64,000 nt of DNA from Anoplopoma fimbria (GCF_027596085.1 NC_072469.1:22177781-22241780), one strand, 5' to 3'; shown: positions 27,801 to 41,416, counted from the stretch's first letter. Numbers and translations: made by a program. Notes: generated by a model not told the origin, from the letters alone.

Positions 27801-30800
27801 GCCTAGCTCTTACCTTTTTCAACAGTTACATGATACATATTTTCAATTTTAATTACTAATTCCATCTTTTTTTTCTTACAACAAATAAGCAAATTCCTTT
27901 AATGGGAAAATCTACTTGGCAATAAACTGGATTCTCATTATAATTTCTGGTCCTTATGCTAAACTAAGCTACACAGTTGCTGTTAGATCGGTATTAATCT
28001 TCTCATCCAACTCTTGGCAAGAAAACAAATATGTGTCTCTCACAATGCCAAAATGTTTAATGAGAATTAATTCACTAAAGCTGTTGTTTCATCTCAAGCG
28101 TGTGTGTTTTTACATTTCTGGGGGTTGTTATTAGACGGTGTCAGTGTGGGGCAGCGGTGGGCGGATAGAGCTGACGGTGGCTAAGTTCATGGCTCTCCAG
28201 AAGACCGTGCAGCCAGACTGGTACCAGAGCATGGCAGATGGAGAGACTTGGCAGAACAACACCTCCCGCAAAAGGGTTCGAAAATCAGTGGATCGAACTC
28301 TTGCCCACTTGGATGAGTGTCTGTTGGAGCACCAAAAATCACAGGTACGCACAGACAAGCAGCAGTCTACACAGACGCCTCCCTGTTCTATTACATTTGT
28401 GAATCAGTCATGCACGGCACAAACACACAGGACAAGGATTGATTGTTTGGTGGGTTTTGTGTCGCGGGTGCTGCTGTGCTGCGGCTTGAAACACGTTGAG
28501 ATTAGGAGGAATACATTAATGAGTACATATGTTATCAGTAGGTGTGTAAAGGCTGAGCATCAAGCATGAATAATGGAACTAACTTTTCTTCATATTTTTA
28601 AAAGCAGTGAAACGCTATATCATTTCATGATAGAGAAAACAAAGCTGATCCACATGAAGAGGTGCAGGAGATGTTATATGACACCTCAACTCAGTTATGC
28701 TTCAGAGGAGATCATTTTTTTTCTTTAGTCCTAGAGAATGTAGCTTGATTTATAGGAAATTGTTTATTGTATTTTTATGTTTTGCTCGCAGTATTCTGAG
28801 GTGTGTCTTTTATACACGGTTTTATTTTGTGTGTACATTTCACTGCCTGTATGTCTTTGAGATGTGCTCTTTTGTGTATTTTATTGCCTGGACGGGAACC
28901 AAATTTCCCCTGGCACAATAAATGTGCAAGTGTAGAATTATGTTGAGCTGAGAGCCAAACAACTGACAGCGTACTTCAGGTAATTCTTGACATCAACATT
29001 GTACCGAGTGAGCTGCTTGATTGCTACTGAGCTCCACTCCCCACCCCCAACGGCATCTTTCCTCCTCGTGATGTGCACTCAACTTCATGTTGAGTCATCA
29101 GAATACAGATGGGCTGTGACTAGAATAAAATATATATTTTGATGCACTTGAGGTAAATTTCATTATGTCCCTGCATGCCGCACTTGTGGTTATAAAAAAG
29201 GACATTTATGTTTCACTATACATTTTTCCTCTCTCCTTCTTTTTCTTGCTCTGCTTACTATCTTTCGTAGTTTCTTTCTGTCAGCTGTTTAATCACCAAA
29301 CTTTCTGTCATTGCCAGGAGTTGGAGGGAGTCGAGGTGTTCGGGGTGGTGGAGGGAGGAGACATTCTGGAAGAAAGGGTACGCTCAGGCAGGGAGACAGC
29401 CAAGAGGCCTGTGGCCGGATTCTGCCTGGACGGCCTGCAGACGGGCTGCATGGACCAGAACCTGAGGAACCAGCTCATCACTGCTGTGACCAAGGAGCTG
29501 CCTGAGGACAAACCAAGGTCAGCTTGTGACTGTGGAATAAATGTATTTATTGATTACAGTTGTAATGGGAGATGTTTAACTGGAAAAAAGTCACAGAAAT
29601 CATTAAATCAGCTGCAAACAAAAGGAGGCATATAAGCTGGGTGGACGAATGGTCCCCTGTTATTTTTCATGCATGCCTTATATTTAATCACCAGTTTAGA
29701 AACAGCCTGAAGATGCTCTAAATCAATACAGAAACAAAAAGAAAAACACCCGTATTGATTTTCATCATTAATGAATGTGTTGATTTTTATTCTTCGTTTA
29801 CTCAACAAAAGGATTAAAAATGTCTATTACCATTTTAAAGTGATGTTTTAAAATAGAATCATTAGTCAAGTATTCTATTTAGAGCTGCGTCTCACAATTC
29901 CTTTCGATATATGATTTCTTTTTCTGATTGATCGCACAGCCTAAAACATTGGGAAATAGTGAAAATGTCCACCAAAGGGACATCTTCAACTGACATGTTT
30001 TGTCAAACCAAAGTCCAACATCTGAAATAGCACCAAATCCTCATATTGGAGTAGCTGAAACCAGAGGTTTTGAGTTTTTCGCTTGAAAAATGACTTAAAT
30101 TTTGCAAATTAATTTTCTGTTGATCAAGGAATCACTTAATTGACTAATCGATTGAGATCTAATTAGATTAGTAATATAAACTGGAAGAAAATAACCAACT
30201 CTTTATATTGGGCAATCTCTAACAATGACATTCTCAATATTTGTACTGATTACCAAAATGATTAATCACTAATCAATCATTAAATAGTTTTTAGTAAATT
30301 TACAAACCAGTGATGTGTGATTCAGTGACGGAGTGGGCCCAGTTGGTGGGTCATTTTCAATCAGTAAATGAACCTGCTTGATTGGTTACAAGTATAAACC
30401 CAGCAGCTCTTTTTTGCCCCCCCACAGCGGTCATTATCTCAGCTCACTCTTAAAGAATAGTGCCAGTGCCATTTACCGGTAGTCTTTATCTACTTTACTA
30501 CTGTCCTTCTTTAGTTTACTGTTCTCCAAGAATAATTATGTCTGCTGACATTCATATTTAAAAATCTAAAATGTACAACGCTCTAGTTGAAACTGCCAAT
30601 TGTTCTAGCAAACAAACAGCTAAACAAAACAGCAGCACGTTTAGAGGATCATATTCTGATTGCGACATGTGATAATGTCCCATAACTGAGACCAAGGAGA
30701 GCATGATATAGTCTTCTATTCAGTTCAAAATATGCAGTTTACACTCATGCTGAAAAAAGCGTTGCCAGTTTTTAGTAGTCTTTCATATGTAGAGTTAGTT

Positions 30801-33800
30801 GACTTCTTCCATTTTACAATTGTAATTGAATAAGAGCTGAAAGGATTCGTTGTTAGTTAATCGTTAATCTAGGGCTGGGCGATAATTCATTGTCTTTCTA
30901 TTTTCTGATGAACTTATGAATTGAGATACCGTGATGCACAGTTACGTTATCTAAATTGATAATAACAAGCACATACTAACTCAAATTTCTCAGAAAATCT
31001 GATCATTTTGCACTTAAATTCTTAATAATTCACACAAGAGTATACAAAATAGGGGTTACCATGTAACTATGTAAGTAGACTGTTTAATTATTTATTGATT
31101 ACCAGAAAATATGCTTTATTGTGATAAATATTAATATTGTGATATGATAGTACCTAAATCAGATTTTGGACATAGCGCCCAGCCCTACGTTGATCAATGT
31201 TTTTCCAGCAAAATCAGTCTCTAGTTCCAGTTTGTTCAATATGAGGATTTGGTGTTCCCCAATATTTTACACAAATTGAATGTCGTTGGGACTGTTGGTG
31301 GGAGAAGACAATTCATTTTGAAGACGTCACCTCATGCTCTTGGAGATTGTGATAGACGAGCTTCACTATCATCATATAAAAATAACTAATCTAATAATTC
31401 TAAAGGTAATTGACACATTCATTTAATGAAAATAAATGTTAGTTTTAGCCCTAAATATAATCTTGGATTAAGATTAAGTACTAATGGGCATAACGATGAA
31501 TTAGAAAAATGATCTAACCAATGTTTAATCCTGTGGAAGGATTTTGTATAAAGATGAATGTAAAATGCTTCTTCTACAGATATTAAAAACAGCCCCAAAG
31601 TTTCTAGGTTCTCCAAACTACATAAGCCTTTTGCCTTTCAGAGCGTTTTCACTGGAGTCTGTCTCACATGAGCGCTCCTCTCACGGAGGTGATGGAGGAG
31701 CACAAGTTTGCTTGTGAACAGGCTCCTTGGGTGCTGGTTGTTCTGGTTTTGGAGTTGTTGCTTCCTACTGGAATAGTCGAGTGGAGTCATTATCAAATGC
31801 TAAATTGGGCTTGACCTTGACGCCTGCAGGCAGAGAGTCAGCGGGAGCCTGTTAACTGAAAGCCCATGACGAGCACCACCACACAACGGTGCAGATGTTG
31901 TTAGAGGGTAATATGTTGTATAAGCTTGAGTGGGTTGCATTAACCCTAAGAGACCCACATAGACCCATTTTTGTCCTTTTTTTTTAGGGGGGTCCGCCAA
32001 TTTTTAGGGGGAGATAGCAGGTCAACGTCATATATGCCACATAACAGAAGATTAATTTGAGATGCAGCTCAGCTGTGTATGTCAAGTTGTTCTAGTCATA
32101 AATCAGAGATAAAAATGTATTAATTAATTATGTCTCATAAGTTGTTGCAGCAATTTTTAGGTTGATTTGGTGCTAAATGTAACACTTTTTTTTTTACCAC
32201 TGGAGAATTGATTCAAATGATCAAAAATCCATCCAAAATACCACATAAATACACCAAGATCTCAAGAAACACCATAGAAATATCAAAGCTGTGATTTGGT
32301 ATCTGAAACTTGATATTTAGCAAAAATGGCTTTTTTTGGCAATTGGACGCTGAGAATTCTATTCTGTAAATTGCTCAGAAACCCCCTTATTGTCAATATA
32401 CCTTGTCCATTACCAAAGCCATACATCTTCTGAATGCCAAAGATATATAGCTTGTGTTTGTAAAGAAACCACAGCAAGTAACTGTGGTGGGACTAAAATA
32501 GACTTTGGCGGGCTGCCACATTCTGGGTAATTAATGGGAAACACTGTGATACCAGTATTATACCAGTATTCACTCCAGCTGTAAGACTGAGCCTGCTACA
32601 GCTTCTTAAATACAGTAGTGTCGGCAGGGACAGTTCTCCAAGGGTTAATCTCTATGATTTACTTAATTTTTGATTCAGTGTTTTCTGCTGTCTGTGTGTG
32701 ACTCTCAGACTGCTGCAGGGTGTTGGACGACCGGATGAGGTGCTGGCATGTGTGGAGGCCGGTGTGGACCTGTTCGAGGGTTTCTTCCCCTTCCAGGTGA
32801 CAGAGCGAGGCTGTGCTCTTTGCTTCAGCTTCGACATCTCCCCGGACCCAGAGCTCGCAGATAGAGCGCCCCCTACAGGTGTGGTGAATTGCTGTGCGGA
32901 GGTAGTTTTGTTTAAACTTTTTAGAGGGTAATTCAATATATCTGACGAAGCTAAACCGAATTAATGAAAGAAAGTTTAACTTAATTGGCAGCTGTTGTGC
33001 ATTGAAGGATAATTATCTTCTTATTGACCCTTCACTTAGTCCCGACCTTGAACGCAGATTGGCCACTCATAGTGTAGCTTCGGCATGCTGTGACTGGAGT
33101 CTGACAGTTTACCGGCTGTTTCAAATTTTGTTCATTTATAGATGTTTTTTTGGATTTCAAGCTAGTCATGGTTAAATGTTAAGTAAAAGTGATACACGTT
33201 ACCCAGGTACACCTTTCTAAAATGTTACATTTCTGCATTAAAACCTGTGGGATTACATTAGCGGAGTACGTTAGCATAACATTAACTAGCGTTGGCACGT
33301 TTGTGCTACGCATGCTACTGACGGTATACTGAATCGCTACACATGCTGCTTTTTTTTTTTTAATGATCGTAACAGTGCAGTAGGACCTACCCAGTTGTGT
33401 AGCTACAGGTATGTAGTCGAGGTAAAAATGAAGGTAGGGGTCAAGGATGAGTCTGATCCATGCAGGGGGAAGGGGGAAGGGGCCAGCCCACACGTATGTA
33501 TATGGTGCCTCAACACCAAATTCCATTAATAAAACAGCCTATTTCATTGTTAATGATTTTACATGTATTCTCTCTCTCATATACTCGAGCCTCATTTTGA
33601 TCTTGTAACATGAATCGAACATCAGTAGATGTAGATCAAGCTTGTTAACTCTCAGCTGCTCTAACCTTTCCATTTAATCTGCATCAACCCTCCCTCCACA
33701 CTATGCTGTTTCAGGATTTCCATTACAAATGCATTGTTTCATACACTGCACTCTCTTTTCAGGCAGTAGTTCATGTAACTGCTATTGTTTTTAGATATTA

Positions 33801-35399
33801 GCATTTAATATTACGCTTTTGAATCAAGGTTTGATTCAAAATTTCAAAAGGGTACAATTCTGCTCTTGTCAAACCAAATGACTTTTCAGGTAAAAGAACC
33901 TTGCCTAAAGCCCAAAAATTACTTTTTTAAAGTGTGATAAAGGAAATTACCCCGAAAAGATGGAAAACCCTGGCGTTCTATTCACAAGTTTGGAACATAG
34001 TCCTAGAGCGAACTGACGTGTCACAATGTAATTGGGAGCTCAGGTATGGGGCCTCTCTAACTAGATGCTTTTGGATTTGAATGAAACCTCGATGAAATGA
34101 GCTTGTGGTAGAGAATTATGAATTATCTCACCATGTTAGTTTACGTAACATCATTTCTGTGTATAAAGGAGATGTGAACAAAGCAATGAGTAAATATTTA
34201 TTGTTGTTTATAGGTAGAGATCATGTCAGGTTTGGATGTCAGAAGGGGCACAACTCGGAAGTTATTAATAGTACACAGTAGGGTGGAACAATTAATCAAA
34301 TTCAAATTGACATCACAATGAAATAGAAAGCATTTATTTTTTTTATTAAAAGCTTGATAAAAAACTTTGACATCTGAGAGCAAGAGTAGAAAAAAAACAA
34401 CTTGTATATTTCACATACATTTTTTTATATTACATTACATTACAGTCATTTAGCAGACGCTTTTATCCAAAGCGACTTACAATCAGTAGTATATTACATA
34501 TCATTCACACACTGATGACACCATCCAGTCCACACCGATGGCAAGCCTTCGGGAGCAACTTGGGGTTAAGTATCTTGCCCAAGGACACATCGACTGCCGA
34601 AGCCGGGTATCGAACCACCGATCCTCTGATTGGAGAACTACCTTGCTCTCCACTACGCCACGTGATCAATATATATTATTGATCACACCAGGTCTGTTGT
34701 TCTGCAGTGCTTGGTTGTTCTACTTTTTCTAGTTTTCTGTAAAATAAGTTATGATGATTATATTACATGTTTACATGTTTTACAGGCTTGAAAGCATCAA
34801 TATTCTACTCTGATTGAAGCTATTTACATTTTAATAGCTAAACAAATATATTTTATTAATATTAAATGCATCAATTCATCTCATTTCCTTACAGCACACA
34901 GGCCTGACCGACATGAAAGAGCAGTTCACATATTGACTGTATCTCATGCTGTGTTTGTTATTCAATACAATTATGTATTGATTGTGTACAGTGAACAATA
35001 CAAATAAGGAACTTTAAAAAAACGCAATAATGGTCTAAAAATATCCCAACAATATTTCCCCATACTGTCCAGCCTGTGTACAGACATGATTAGATATGCC
35101 CAATAATGAGCCGAGCTTTTGGCAGTTTCTATAGGAGAAGCCTGTGATGCTGAGCTGAAAATGCTGAAAGATTTTCCTGGTGCTCATAGAAACATAAGGG
35201 GCCGTTCATCTCACAGCAGAGAGGCTGTACAGACTTTTCTCTAATTGCACCATGTTTAACCAGACTTAAAAGGTTCAGAGTAAAGACCTTGCAGAGTGTC
35301 TTCAGTGAAGGAACAGTCCTTTTATCTAATTTTTAAATTGGTGAGAACCAGAGCAAGAGGAAGTCTGACTGCTGGTAGAGCCAGTTTTCACATAATGAA

Positions 35400-35436
<37 letters not shown>

Positions 35437-38298
35437 TCATGTTTCCCAGCAGATGATGGATTTCTTTAGCTTTAAAAGCAGAGCTGGATCTAATGGCTAT
35501 TGAAGTTATTTGTTTGTTTGTGTGTGTGGTGGCAGTGTGTGTGTATTTTCTAGCCCCAGGTCAGTTGAGGTAATTGGGTAGAAGGAAATTCGGCTGGTAA
35601 ATCAGTGGTGCATCCCATAGCTGTTAAGGTAACAAGAAATACTGGGCCCGTCGCTCTGATTGTTGTCCCAAGTGAAAAGCTAAAGAATGTTATGACAAGA
35701 GCTGAGGGAAATGGCCTGCTGAAGACTTTGTGCTTCATTAAAAAGCTGCGTGAAAGCACGTCTGACAGCTGGAGTGAAGTTCAGTATCCGGCAGCATCTA
35801 GTGTCAGACAGCATTAATCGATTCTGCCCAGGGTGCGTAATGCAGTTCAGTGGAGGTGAGAGCTGTGATGGTGTCAAACCTGAAGAGAAATTCTAATTCC
35901 CCTCTCAGCCAATTACAAAAATCCTGTGGGGGGGAACTTTCCAGTTAAGACCCTTTTTGACACTGCAGACCATATGCAATTTCAACCCCTTCCTTCCCTT
36001 TCACCCTCTGGAAGTTATCTTTAGAACTCATCATCGGATCTAACTCTTATCCCCTAACTACACTTCATCCACCTAGTCTGCCCTAAAAGCCAAAACGCTA
36101 CAGTACAAATTTTGTCAAAATTGAGATTGAGTTAAAACCAGAATAAGGTAAACCATAATATGAAAATGTATTATGCCATATTAGAAACGTGTAATTTCAG
36201 GGGAACAAACAGCATTTATAGGAATAGACAACAGTGGTAAAAACCAAACTGCAGCTCTACAGCAAGTTATGGCTCGGAGGTGAGGTAGCCTTAACTTAAT
36301 ATTATCATAATGAGGATCAAAAGGTAACTCCTGATAAGCTAGTCCTGCTAACCTAACTAGCCTAGCTTATCAGAGAGGCAGTAACTGCCATCACTGTAGT
36401 CTCTGACTCCGCTGAAATGATTTGATGTCGTTAAGTGCCTTAAACTGCATTCTCTCGACTGGACATCAGGGGCGACTCCTTCGGTTACAAAAAAAGGTCT
36501 GATTGTGTAGAAATATGATAAAACGACTCTTTCTCACTTAATTTATTACCTCAGTAATCGTTGTAAACATGAGTTTATTTTCTCAATTGCTAGTTTAAAG
36601 TCTTAATACAGCGCAATGGTTTTTTTGTAAATTGTTGTCCCATTTATAGTAAATAAGACCACAGAGCAGCTTTAGGGCGGGGTTACCTTTTGATTGACAG
36701 GTTGCTACCACAACGTTTTCCGGTCTTATAGTTGTCGTGTGTTTACGTCTTAGAACTTTAACCCTTTCACACTGTGATTTTAGTTTATTAGTTGTTATAA
36801 GTTAATTATAACATTTTATTTTCTTAGATATTTCTTGTTTCGCGTACAAAACATACAGTAAAAAAAACTATATCGTTAATGGGTTGAGCTACCTTTTCAA
36901 TTACATATTTAAATATATTTAATTAAGGATGAATTAATTAACCTTGCTGAATTGTCCAAACGGAAAGGAAGTATGATGATGAAAACACATTATCTTTGTG
37001 GGTGTGTTTTCTTTGCATCCTTTGAAGTGTCAAAACATTGAGTGCATGCATGCAAAAAGGTTTCCAACGGTCTGCTTCTCAGTTTGGCTAAGCCTTTTTC
37101 TGTTCTGCTCTGTGCTTTTGAAAGACAGAACTGCTCTTCAGCATAAGTAGCTTCTCCCTTCTTTACATCTTATTAGTTTTGGTCAAGCCGCATTTTGTTC
37201 CTGGTACTCTCTCATCACCCCATCCTTAAGCTAAATTCCATTTTATGCTCTGTTTATACACTGTGTTGCCCTCCGCTTAACCCGTTTCGGATGGCGCTAA
37301 ACCCATTTTGCTCTATTGTTGCTTTTTTAAACTCTTTCTTTAATCATATGCCTTGTTATGGACCATTTTCTTCCTTTGTCTCTTTCCTTCCTCCCTTTAG
37401 TTTCATCTTCCTTATATTCCTCGTGTGTGTAACTGTAGTATACCCTCCTGTGAACAACAGCCCTCTGGATAAAACACGCTCTTTATCACCTCCGGTTACT
37501 TCTCTATTCTCATTAAATTAAGTGAACACCCTCCCCTTATGTGTAAAACAGGCTTTGGTTGTCAGAACATAGACAGTAAGTAATTATATTATAACGGGGG
37601 AGAGAATATAGGACACCGCAGTGTTTTAAAAGGGGTCAAGCTACACTATGTGTTCCTGTGTTATCTTTTGCTGCCGGGCTGATAGAGCTATGATGTTTTC
37701 TATGTAGGGAAGTATTTTCTGCTAACAAATGAGATTATGGTGTGAATAGTTTGTGTTGAGCTGAGATTAATGCGATGCATGTTTGCTTTGCTAGTGCTGG
37801 AGCTGGAGGAAGAGAGGGACACGTCGGGAGAGACTCAACAGAATGGAGATTTAAATCCTGATGATCAATTGCGGATGACGTCTTTTGAGATCAATCTCAA
37901 AGACAAGAGGTTTGTGGCAGCTATCATAAAACCCCAACGGGTTTCGAAAGTCGCAATGTGTGCTGAATCAAGAAAACTTGGTTTACATTTACGGTGCCTG
38001 TTCATGAATTCTACTTATTTGAACGTTCTTTGAACTTCTATCCAGATACAAAGATGACTTCAGGCCCCTGGTTGAGGGGTGTGGCTGCTACTGCTGTAAG
38101 AACCACCAGAGGGCGTACCTGCACCACCTGCTGGTGACCAATGAGCTGCTGGCTGGAGTCCTGCTAATGATCCACAACACAGCCCACTATCATGCCTTCT
38201 TCGGCGCCCTGAGAGAAGCTCTGGCCAATGATAAACTGGACATCCTTAAGAGACGAGTACTTAGGGAGGGAGGCGGGCAGGCAGAAATAAATGCCTAA
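24518..38298 (+). CDS. qtrt2: Queuine tRNA-ribosyltransferase accessory subunit 2
   Basis: Non-catalytic subunit that pairs with QTRT1 to swap guanine-34 for queuine in tRNA-Asp, -Asn, -His and -Tyr. The complex is associated with the mitochondrial outer membrane. Coding exons: 24518-24720, 25448-25503, 27343-27419, 28135-28344, 29318-29517, 32709-32878, 37795-37909, 38046-38298 (TAA 38296-38298); 427 aa against 415 in human. The TGT-family barrel shows CSLHDP, KFMALQK...[45 protein letters not shown] and [20 protein letters not shown]. Zinc site: C356-x-C358-x2-C361 in CGCYCC, plus H387. An in-frame ATG at 24503 would add five residues (MAGSR). I chose 24518 because MKLELSRVV aligns with the human start and it has A at -3. 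The C-terminal tail is a little longer than in human. Confidence 0.95.
24744..24806. repeat. (AC)n microsatellite in qtrt2 intron 1
   Basis: An uninterrupted run of about 31 AC units, 24 bases after the first donor site. Confidence 0.97.
25829..26360 (+). mobile_element. 5'-truncated L2-type LINE in qtrt2 intron 2
   Basis: A 106-codon open frame (25829-26149) encodes the recognisable C-terminal end of an L2-clade LINE ORF2 ([21 protein letters not shown] followed by a [13 protein letters not shown] end). A short 3' UTR follows, then the conserved GTAAGTCGCTTTGGATAAAA stem-loop with a (TAATG)n end near 26360. The reverse transcriptase itself is absent, so it is not autonomous. Confidence 0.85.
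26400..27300. other. Rest of qtrt2 intron 2
   Basis: No feature recognised between the LINE copy and exon 3. Confidence 0.5.
27431..28075. repeat. Dispersed teleost repeat in qtrt2 intron 3
   Basis: It begins GGAATAGTTCCACATGTTGG with GAAATGCGCTTATTCC. It ends with CATCCAACTCTTGGCAAGAA, then a diverged copy of the inverted end. The same family is present at 56575-57141. Edges approximate; middle decayed. Confidence 0.6.
28345..29317. other. qtrt2 intron 4
   Basis: About 1 kb. No feature recognised; GT-AG borders. Confidence 0.5.
29880..30160 (+). repeat. Decayed dispersed repeat in qtrt2 intron 5
   Basis: It starts AGAGCTGCGTCTCACAATTCC and later carries CAAATCCTCATATTGG and a TTAATTGACTAATCGATTGAG end. 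It looks like the family of the 3302-3590 repeat. Low detail because of decay. Confidence 0.4.
30870..31187. mobile_element. hAT-type MITE in qtrt2 intron 5
   Basis: Terminal inverted repeats TAGGGCTGGGCG (left) and CGCCCAGCCCTA (right) bound a 318-bp AT-rich element. They are flanked by 8-bp direct repeats CGTTAATC (30862-30869) and CGTTGATC (31188-31195), which differ at one base. An 8-bp target duplication is the hAT hallmark. No transposase is inside. Confidence 0.85.
31190..32700. other. Rest of qtrt2 intron 5
   Basis: AT-rich, with short remnants such as GGGAAACACTG near 32538. Nothing further can be supported. Confidence 0.45.
34433..34668 (-). mobile_element. tRNA-derived SINE with L2 tail in qtrt2 intron 6
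   Basis: Read on the minus strand, a tRNA-like head carries GGCGTAGTGGAGAGC (A-box region) and GGTTCGATACC, a perfect pol III B box GGTTCGANNCC. A conserved body (TGTCCTTGGGCAAGATACTT) follows, then the L2-type 3' tail GTCGCTTTGGATAAAAGCG with a (TAATG)n end. The shared tail indicates mobilisation by the L2 LINE whose copies lie at 355-449 and 25829-26360. Confidence 0.85.
35401..35432. repeat. (GT)n microsatellite
   Basis: About 16 GT units in qtrt2 intron 6. Confidence 0.95.
36440..36728 (+). repeat. Dispersed teleost repeat copy 1
   Basis: It contains CTCACTTAATTTATTACCTCAGT..CATGAGTTTAT and AGGGCGGGGTTACC..TTGATTGACAGGTTGC. A second, shorter copy of the same family is at 62855-63030. 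Edges approximate. Confidence 0.6.
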
Positions 38299-39005
38299 GA
38301 CTGATCAATCAGAATGATTGGATAGGGATTGATCCTGCTTTTCCTCTCAAGGATCACTGGACTGACATGGCCAGATTCCATCAAAGCATCTGCCTTACTA
38401 CTGCAGAGACCTTGAGACCAAGTGCCTCCATATGTCTCAGAAGCACATTTTAAAAAGAGGAGGATGAAAAGACATCACAGCATATAAAGACGACCATTTG
38501 ATGTTTGTCCCTTGGGTTTCACACCAGGAGATACTTCCTTCAGCTTGTGTATTGATCAGAGCAGATAGCCAGGAGAAGTCAGGGCGAGGTGGCTGTGAAA
38601 AAGGCAAGACAGGAGGTCAAGAGGGAATTTGCATAAAGAAAGAAATATGAAGATGGATGGTTGTGTACTATCGACAAAGAATCCCTTTGAGCTTTCTGTT
38701 GTGGTCTGATTATTGTAGTCTAATATCCTCTGGATTGACAGAGTATAGTTACAGTAAAGGAAAAACTTACTGAAATAGATCTTTCTTTTCTCCTGTTTTA
38801 CATTACAAAGTCATGTGTATAATAGGATCTGCTTGAATCATTTTATACTTTATTCTTATCTATTGGTCAAACAATTGTAATGCGTCTTGTGCTCCATGAA
38901 TATCTTTTAATGTTTTTGTCGGATTAGCTTCTCACACACGTAGTTTGACTTCTTCTTGTTGTCAAACCTACTGAATAACCAGCATGTATGATGAGATTGT
39001 GTCAC

Positions 39006-39011
39006 ATTAAA
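39006..39011 (+). terminator. Possible polyadenylation signal of qtrt2
   Basis: ATTAAA about 700 bases after the stop codon. An AATAAA at 38287-38292 overlaps the end of the coding sequence and is less likely. Weak call. Confidence 0.35.
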
Positions 39012-40929
39012 CTCGCTGCTCTCAACATGCAGATGTGATGGTTGTTGTCTCTTGTGGGCTTCGTGGAGGTTAACTGAAGGTTTGAGCTGACAGCTCCACT
39101 GCTCCTGCTGCTGAAAAAAGGATAAAGATCAGGGGTAGATATGAGTCTCTACTGCCTCCCGTGCAGCGATGGAGGGAGGCTTTTTGAAGGTGAGGAGATA
39201 TAATTGACTACCATACCGTGCAGATGTCTGTCGGGGACAGGGCACCGACTGAGGGAGAGGAGAGTGTGACAGATTTCTGGAACAGCTATGAGGATTTTTG
39301 TCGGACTTTAACTTTACTGCATTGAGCATTATATAAAAGTAGGTTGGAGGATTTGCTGTCATCAATAAGTGGACCAAGTGCATGAATACTTAAGAAATGT
39401 AGGCATAAAATGGGTTTTGGAAAGGCAGTACTCTATTTATGCCTGTGGGGAAAATAAGTCCAAAGCTAAAACAAGCAGTAACCTCTAGACTTATGTTTAT
39501 TTTAAGGTTTAAGGCAGTAGACACAAACTAGTGTGGAGAAGGTTGTGAAGTCCTTCCCCCAGATAAGTCAGTAAAAATAGAAGCAGTGAATGGATAACAC
39601 CCTTCTTTTCCCTGGATAACTGCTATTGATATTTAAAGCCAGGAACTCTCAATGGAGGTGTTTAGCAGCTAACAATTTCATTGTGTGATGTGTAGCTGAC
39701 AAACATTTGTATTAAAGCATGCTCAGTAATTCTACCCTTGGTTAATATGCACTGGTTAAAACAAGGCTTCAGTCTATTTATGGCAATAATTATGCCCCTT
39801 TGAAGCAGTTCTTAATGAAGGTTGATTACTGCATTCCAACTGATTTATTTATTTAGACGGGTGTCTTCGGGGTGTCTTGAGATATATCTGAAATAAATAC
39901 CTGGCTCTTTAGCTGTTACATGTCCCACAATGTTCACCAGCTAGTCTAGTCTATAACTGCTGAGCAGGTAGTGCGTGAACAGTGATCAGAACTTTTTTTC
40001 ATAAAAAATATTTGCCCGCTGCAGCTGAAAATTAAACTTGTGGGCCATAAAAGAAAAGAACAAAAAGGCAATAAAATGCTCCATAAATAAGTTGATGTGG
40101 ATTTTTCAGTGTTAATGAGCATCCCTTTCACATTTCATATAAAGACATTTATGAGCAGAGCTTTAAACTGGCAGTACTGCAAAGGACACCAACTATCAGA
40201 CCGAGGAACATCTTTTTTAGTTTTAAGTTTGCAATGTATAATGCATAGCTATTATCTCAGTTATGTTCAGTTAACATCTTTATTGTGGGGATTAGTTCCA
40301 TAAAGTGTTTGTATAAGTGGATAAACTGAAAACAAAAAAACATTTAAGAAAGACTTATTTCCATCTAGGAGCTTACATTCTTGAGAGCTGATGGTTATGT
40401 TCATTCTTTGTGTGCTTCCTTATCTGGCAGACTGAACGACATTGGGCACAATTTCCTCTCTGAATGACACAGTCAGCAGGTGGTCCTCCATAGCTCATTT
40501 CAACCAATTATACAGATGGAGAGTGCCTTTCAGGCTTGATCACTACGTGTTTCTTTTCTGTCTATCCACTCTCCTGAAAGAGTTTGCGGTTTTAGCCGAG
40601 CCTCACATTCATCCCACACTTCACACGCCAGCCGGATTGTTATCTGCTGTTGTGGCAGCACAGCATGAAAAAAGATGGGATCAGCTGTTCTCCCAAGACT
40701 ACAGATTCTCATAAAAGTCATTGGTGTGAAGTACAGTTGGTGTTATCGTGGAGGAAATGATGGCCAGAGAAGGGGTTTTATCAGAGAGAGATTTTGCCAT
40801 CAGAGCAGAGCATCCAGAGTCTTTACAGGAGAGAGAAAGTGCCGGTATTTGTCACTTTGAGAGGAAAGTGTTGCGTTGTAGTGCTTTGGTACCTTAAATC
40901 ATTGATTTGACAAGGAGAGCTTCTGTTTG

Positions 40930-41240
40930 AACATTTTGTTACCACAAAGGACAAACAAAAAATGACCGCAAAGAGACACAAAATAACCACAAAGAAATTG
41001 ACAATTAAAAAAGAAAGAATGACTATGAGACATAGAACTACAACGAGAAGCAAAAATGACATATAAACATTTTAAACTGATTAAATGTCTACAAAACTAC
41101 GGCACAAAACAGATACAAAAAACAAAACAAAAAAGAAAGACAAAAAAATTATAAGCAGCTGTAAATGAACACAAAGATAGAAAAAACAACAACAAAGAGA
41201 TACAAAATGATTACAAGGAGACACAAAAGGACCTCAAAGA
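40930..41240. repeat. Degenerate tandem array of CACAAAGAGACACAAAATGAC-like units
   Basis: Diverged copies of a ~20-bp A-rich unit (for example ACCACAAAGG, CGCAAAGAGACACAAAATAA, CAACAAAGAGATACAAAATG) run across about 300 bases. Period and edges are approximate. Confidence 0.6.
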
Positions 41241-41372
41241 GAGGAAAGCGGTCTCTCTCAGTCTGGGTGTTTTGCTGAAGGACGTGGAGTATGGAGTCAT
41301 AGGAGTGGTTTGTTAAGAATCCATCTGTTTAAATAGATGTGGGAAATATAGACTTTTATTTCTTTATTTATA

Positions 41373-41414
<42 letters not shown>
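41373..41414. repeat. (TA)n microsatellite
   Basis: About 20 TA units. Confidence 0.95.

Positions 41415-41416
<2 letters not shown>

Larger units (their letters stand above)
32880..37794. other. qtrt2 intron 6, the longest intron
   Basis: 4.9 kb. Besides the SINE, the GT run and the dispersed repeat listed separately, I see no exon or RNA gene. Confidence 0.5.

Noticed and set aside
29165..29635. 156-codon single-exon gene
   Set aside because: It is qtrt2 exon 5 plus flanking intron; splice sites and phase fit the spliced gene.
34433..34668. Functional tRNA gene
   Set aside because: A and B boxes are present, but the body and tail are those of a SINE and no cloverleaf acceptor stem forms.
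37195..37521. 108-codon frame in qtrt2 intron 6
   Set aside because: Hydrophobic because of a pyrimidine-rich stretch. It has no supporting context and lies inside an intron on the same strand.
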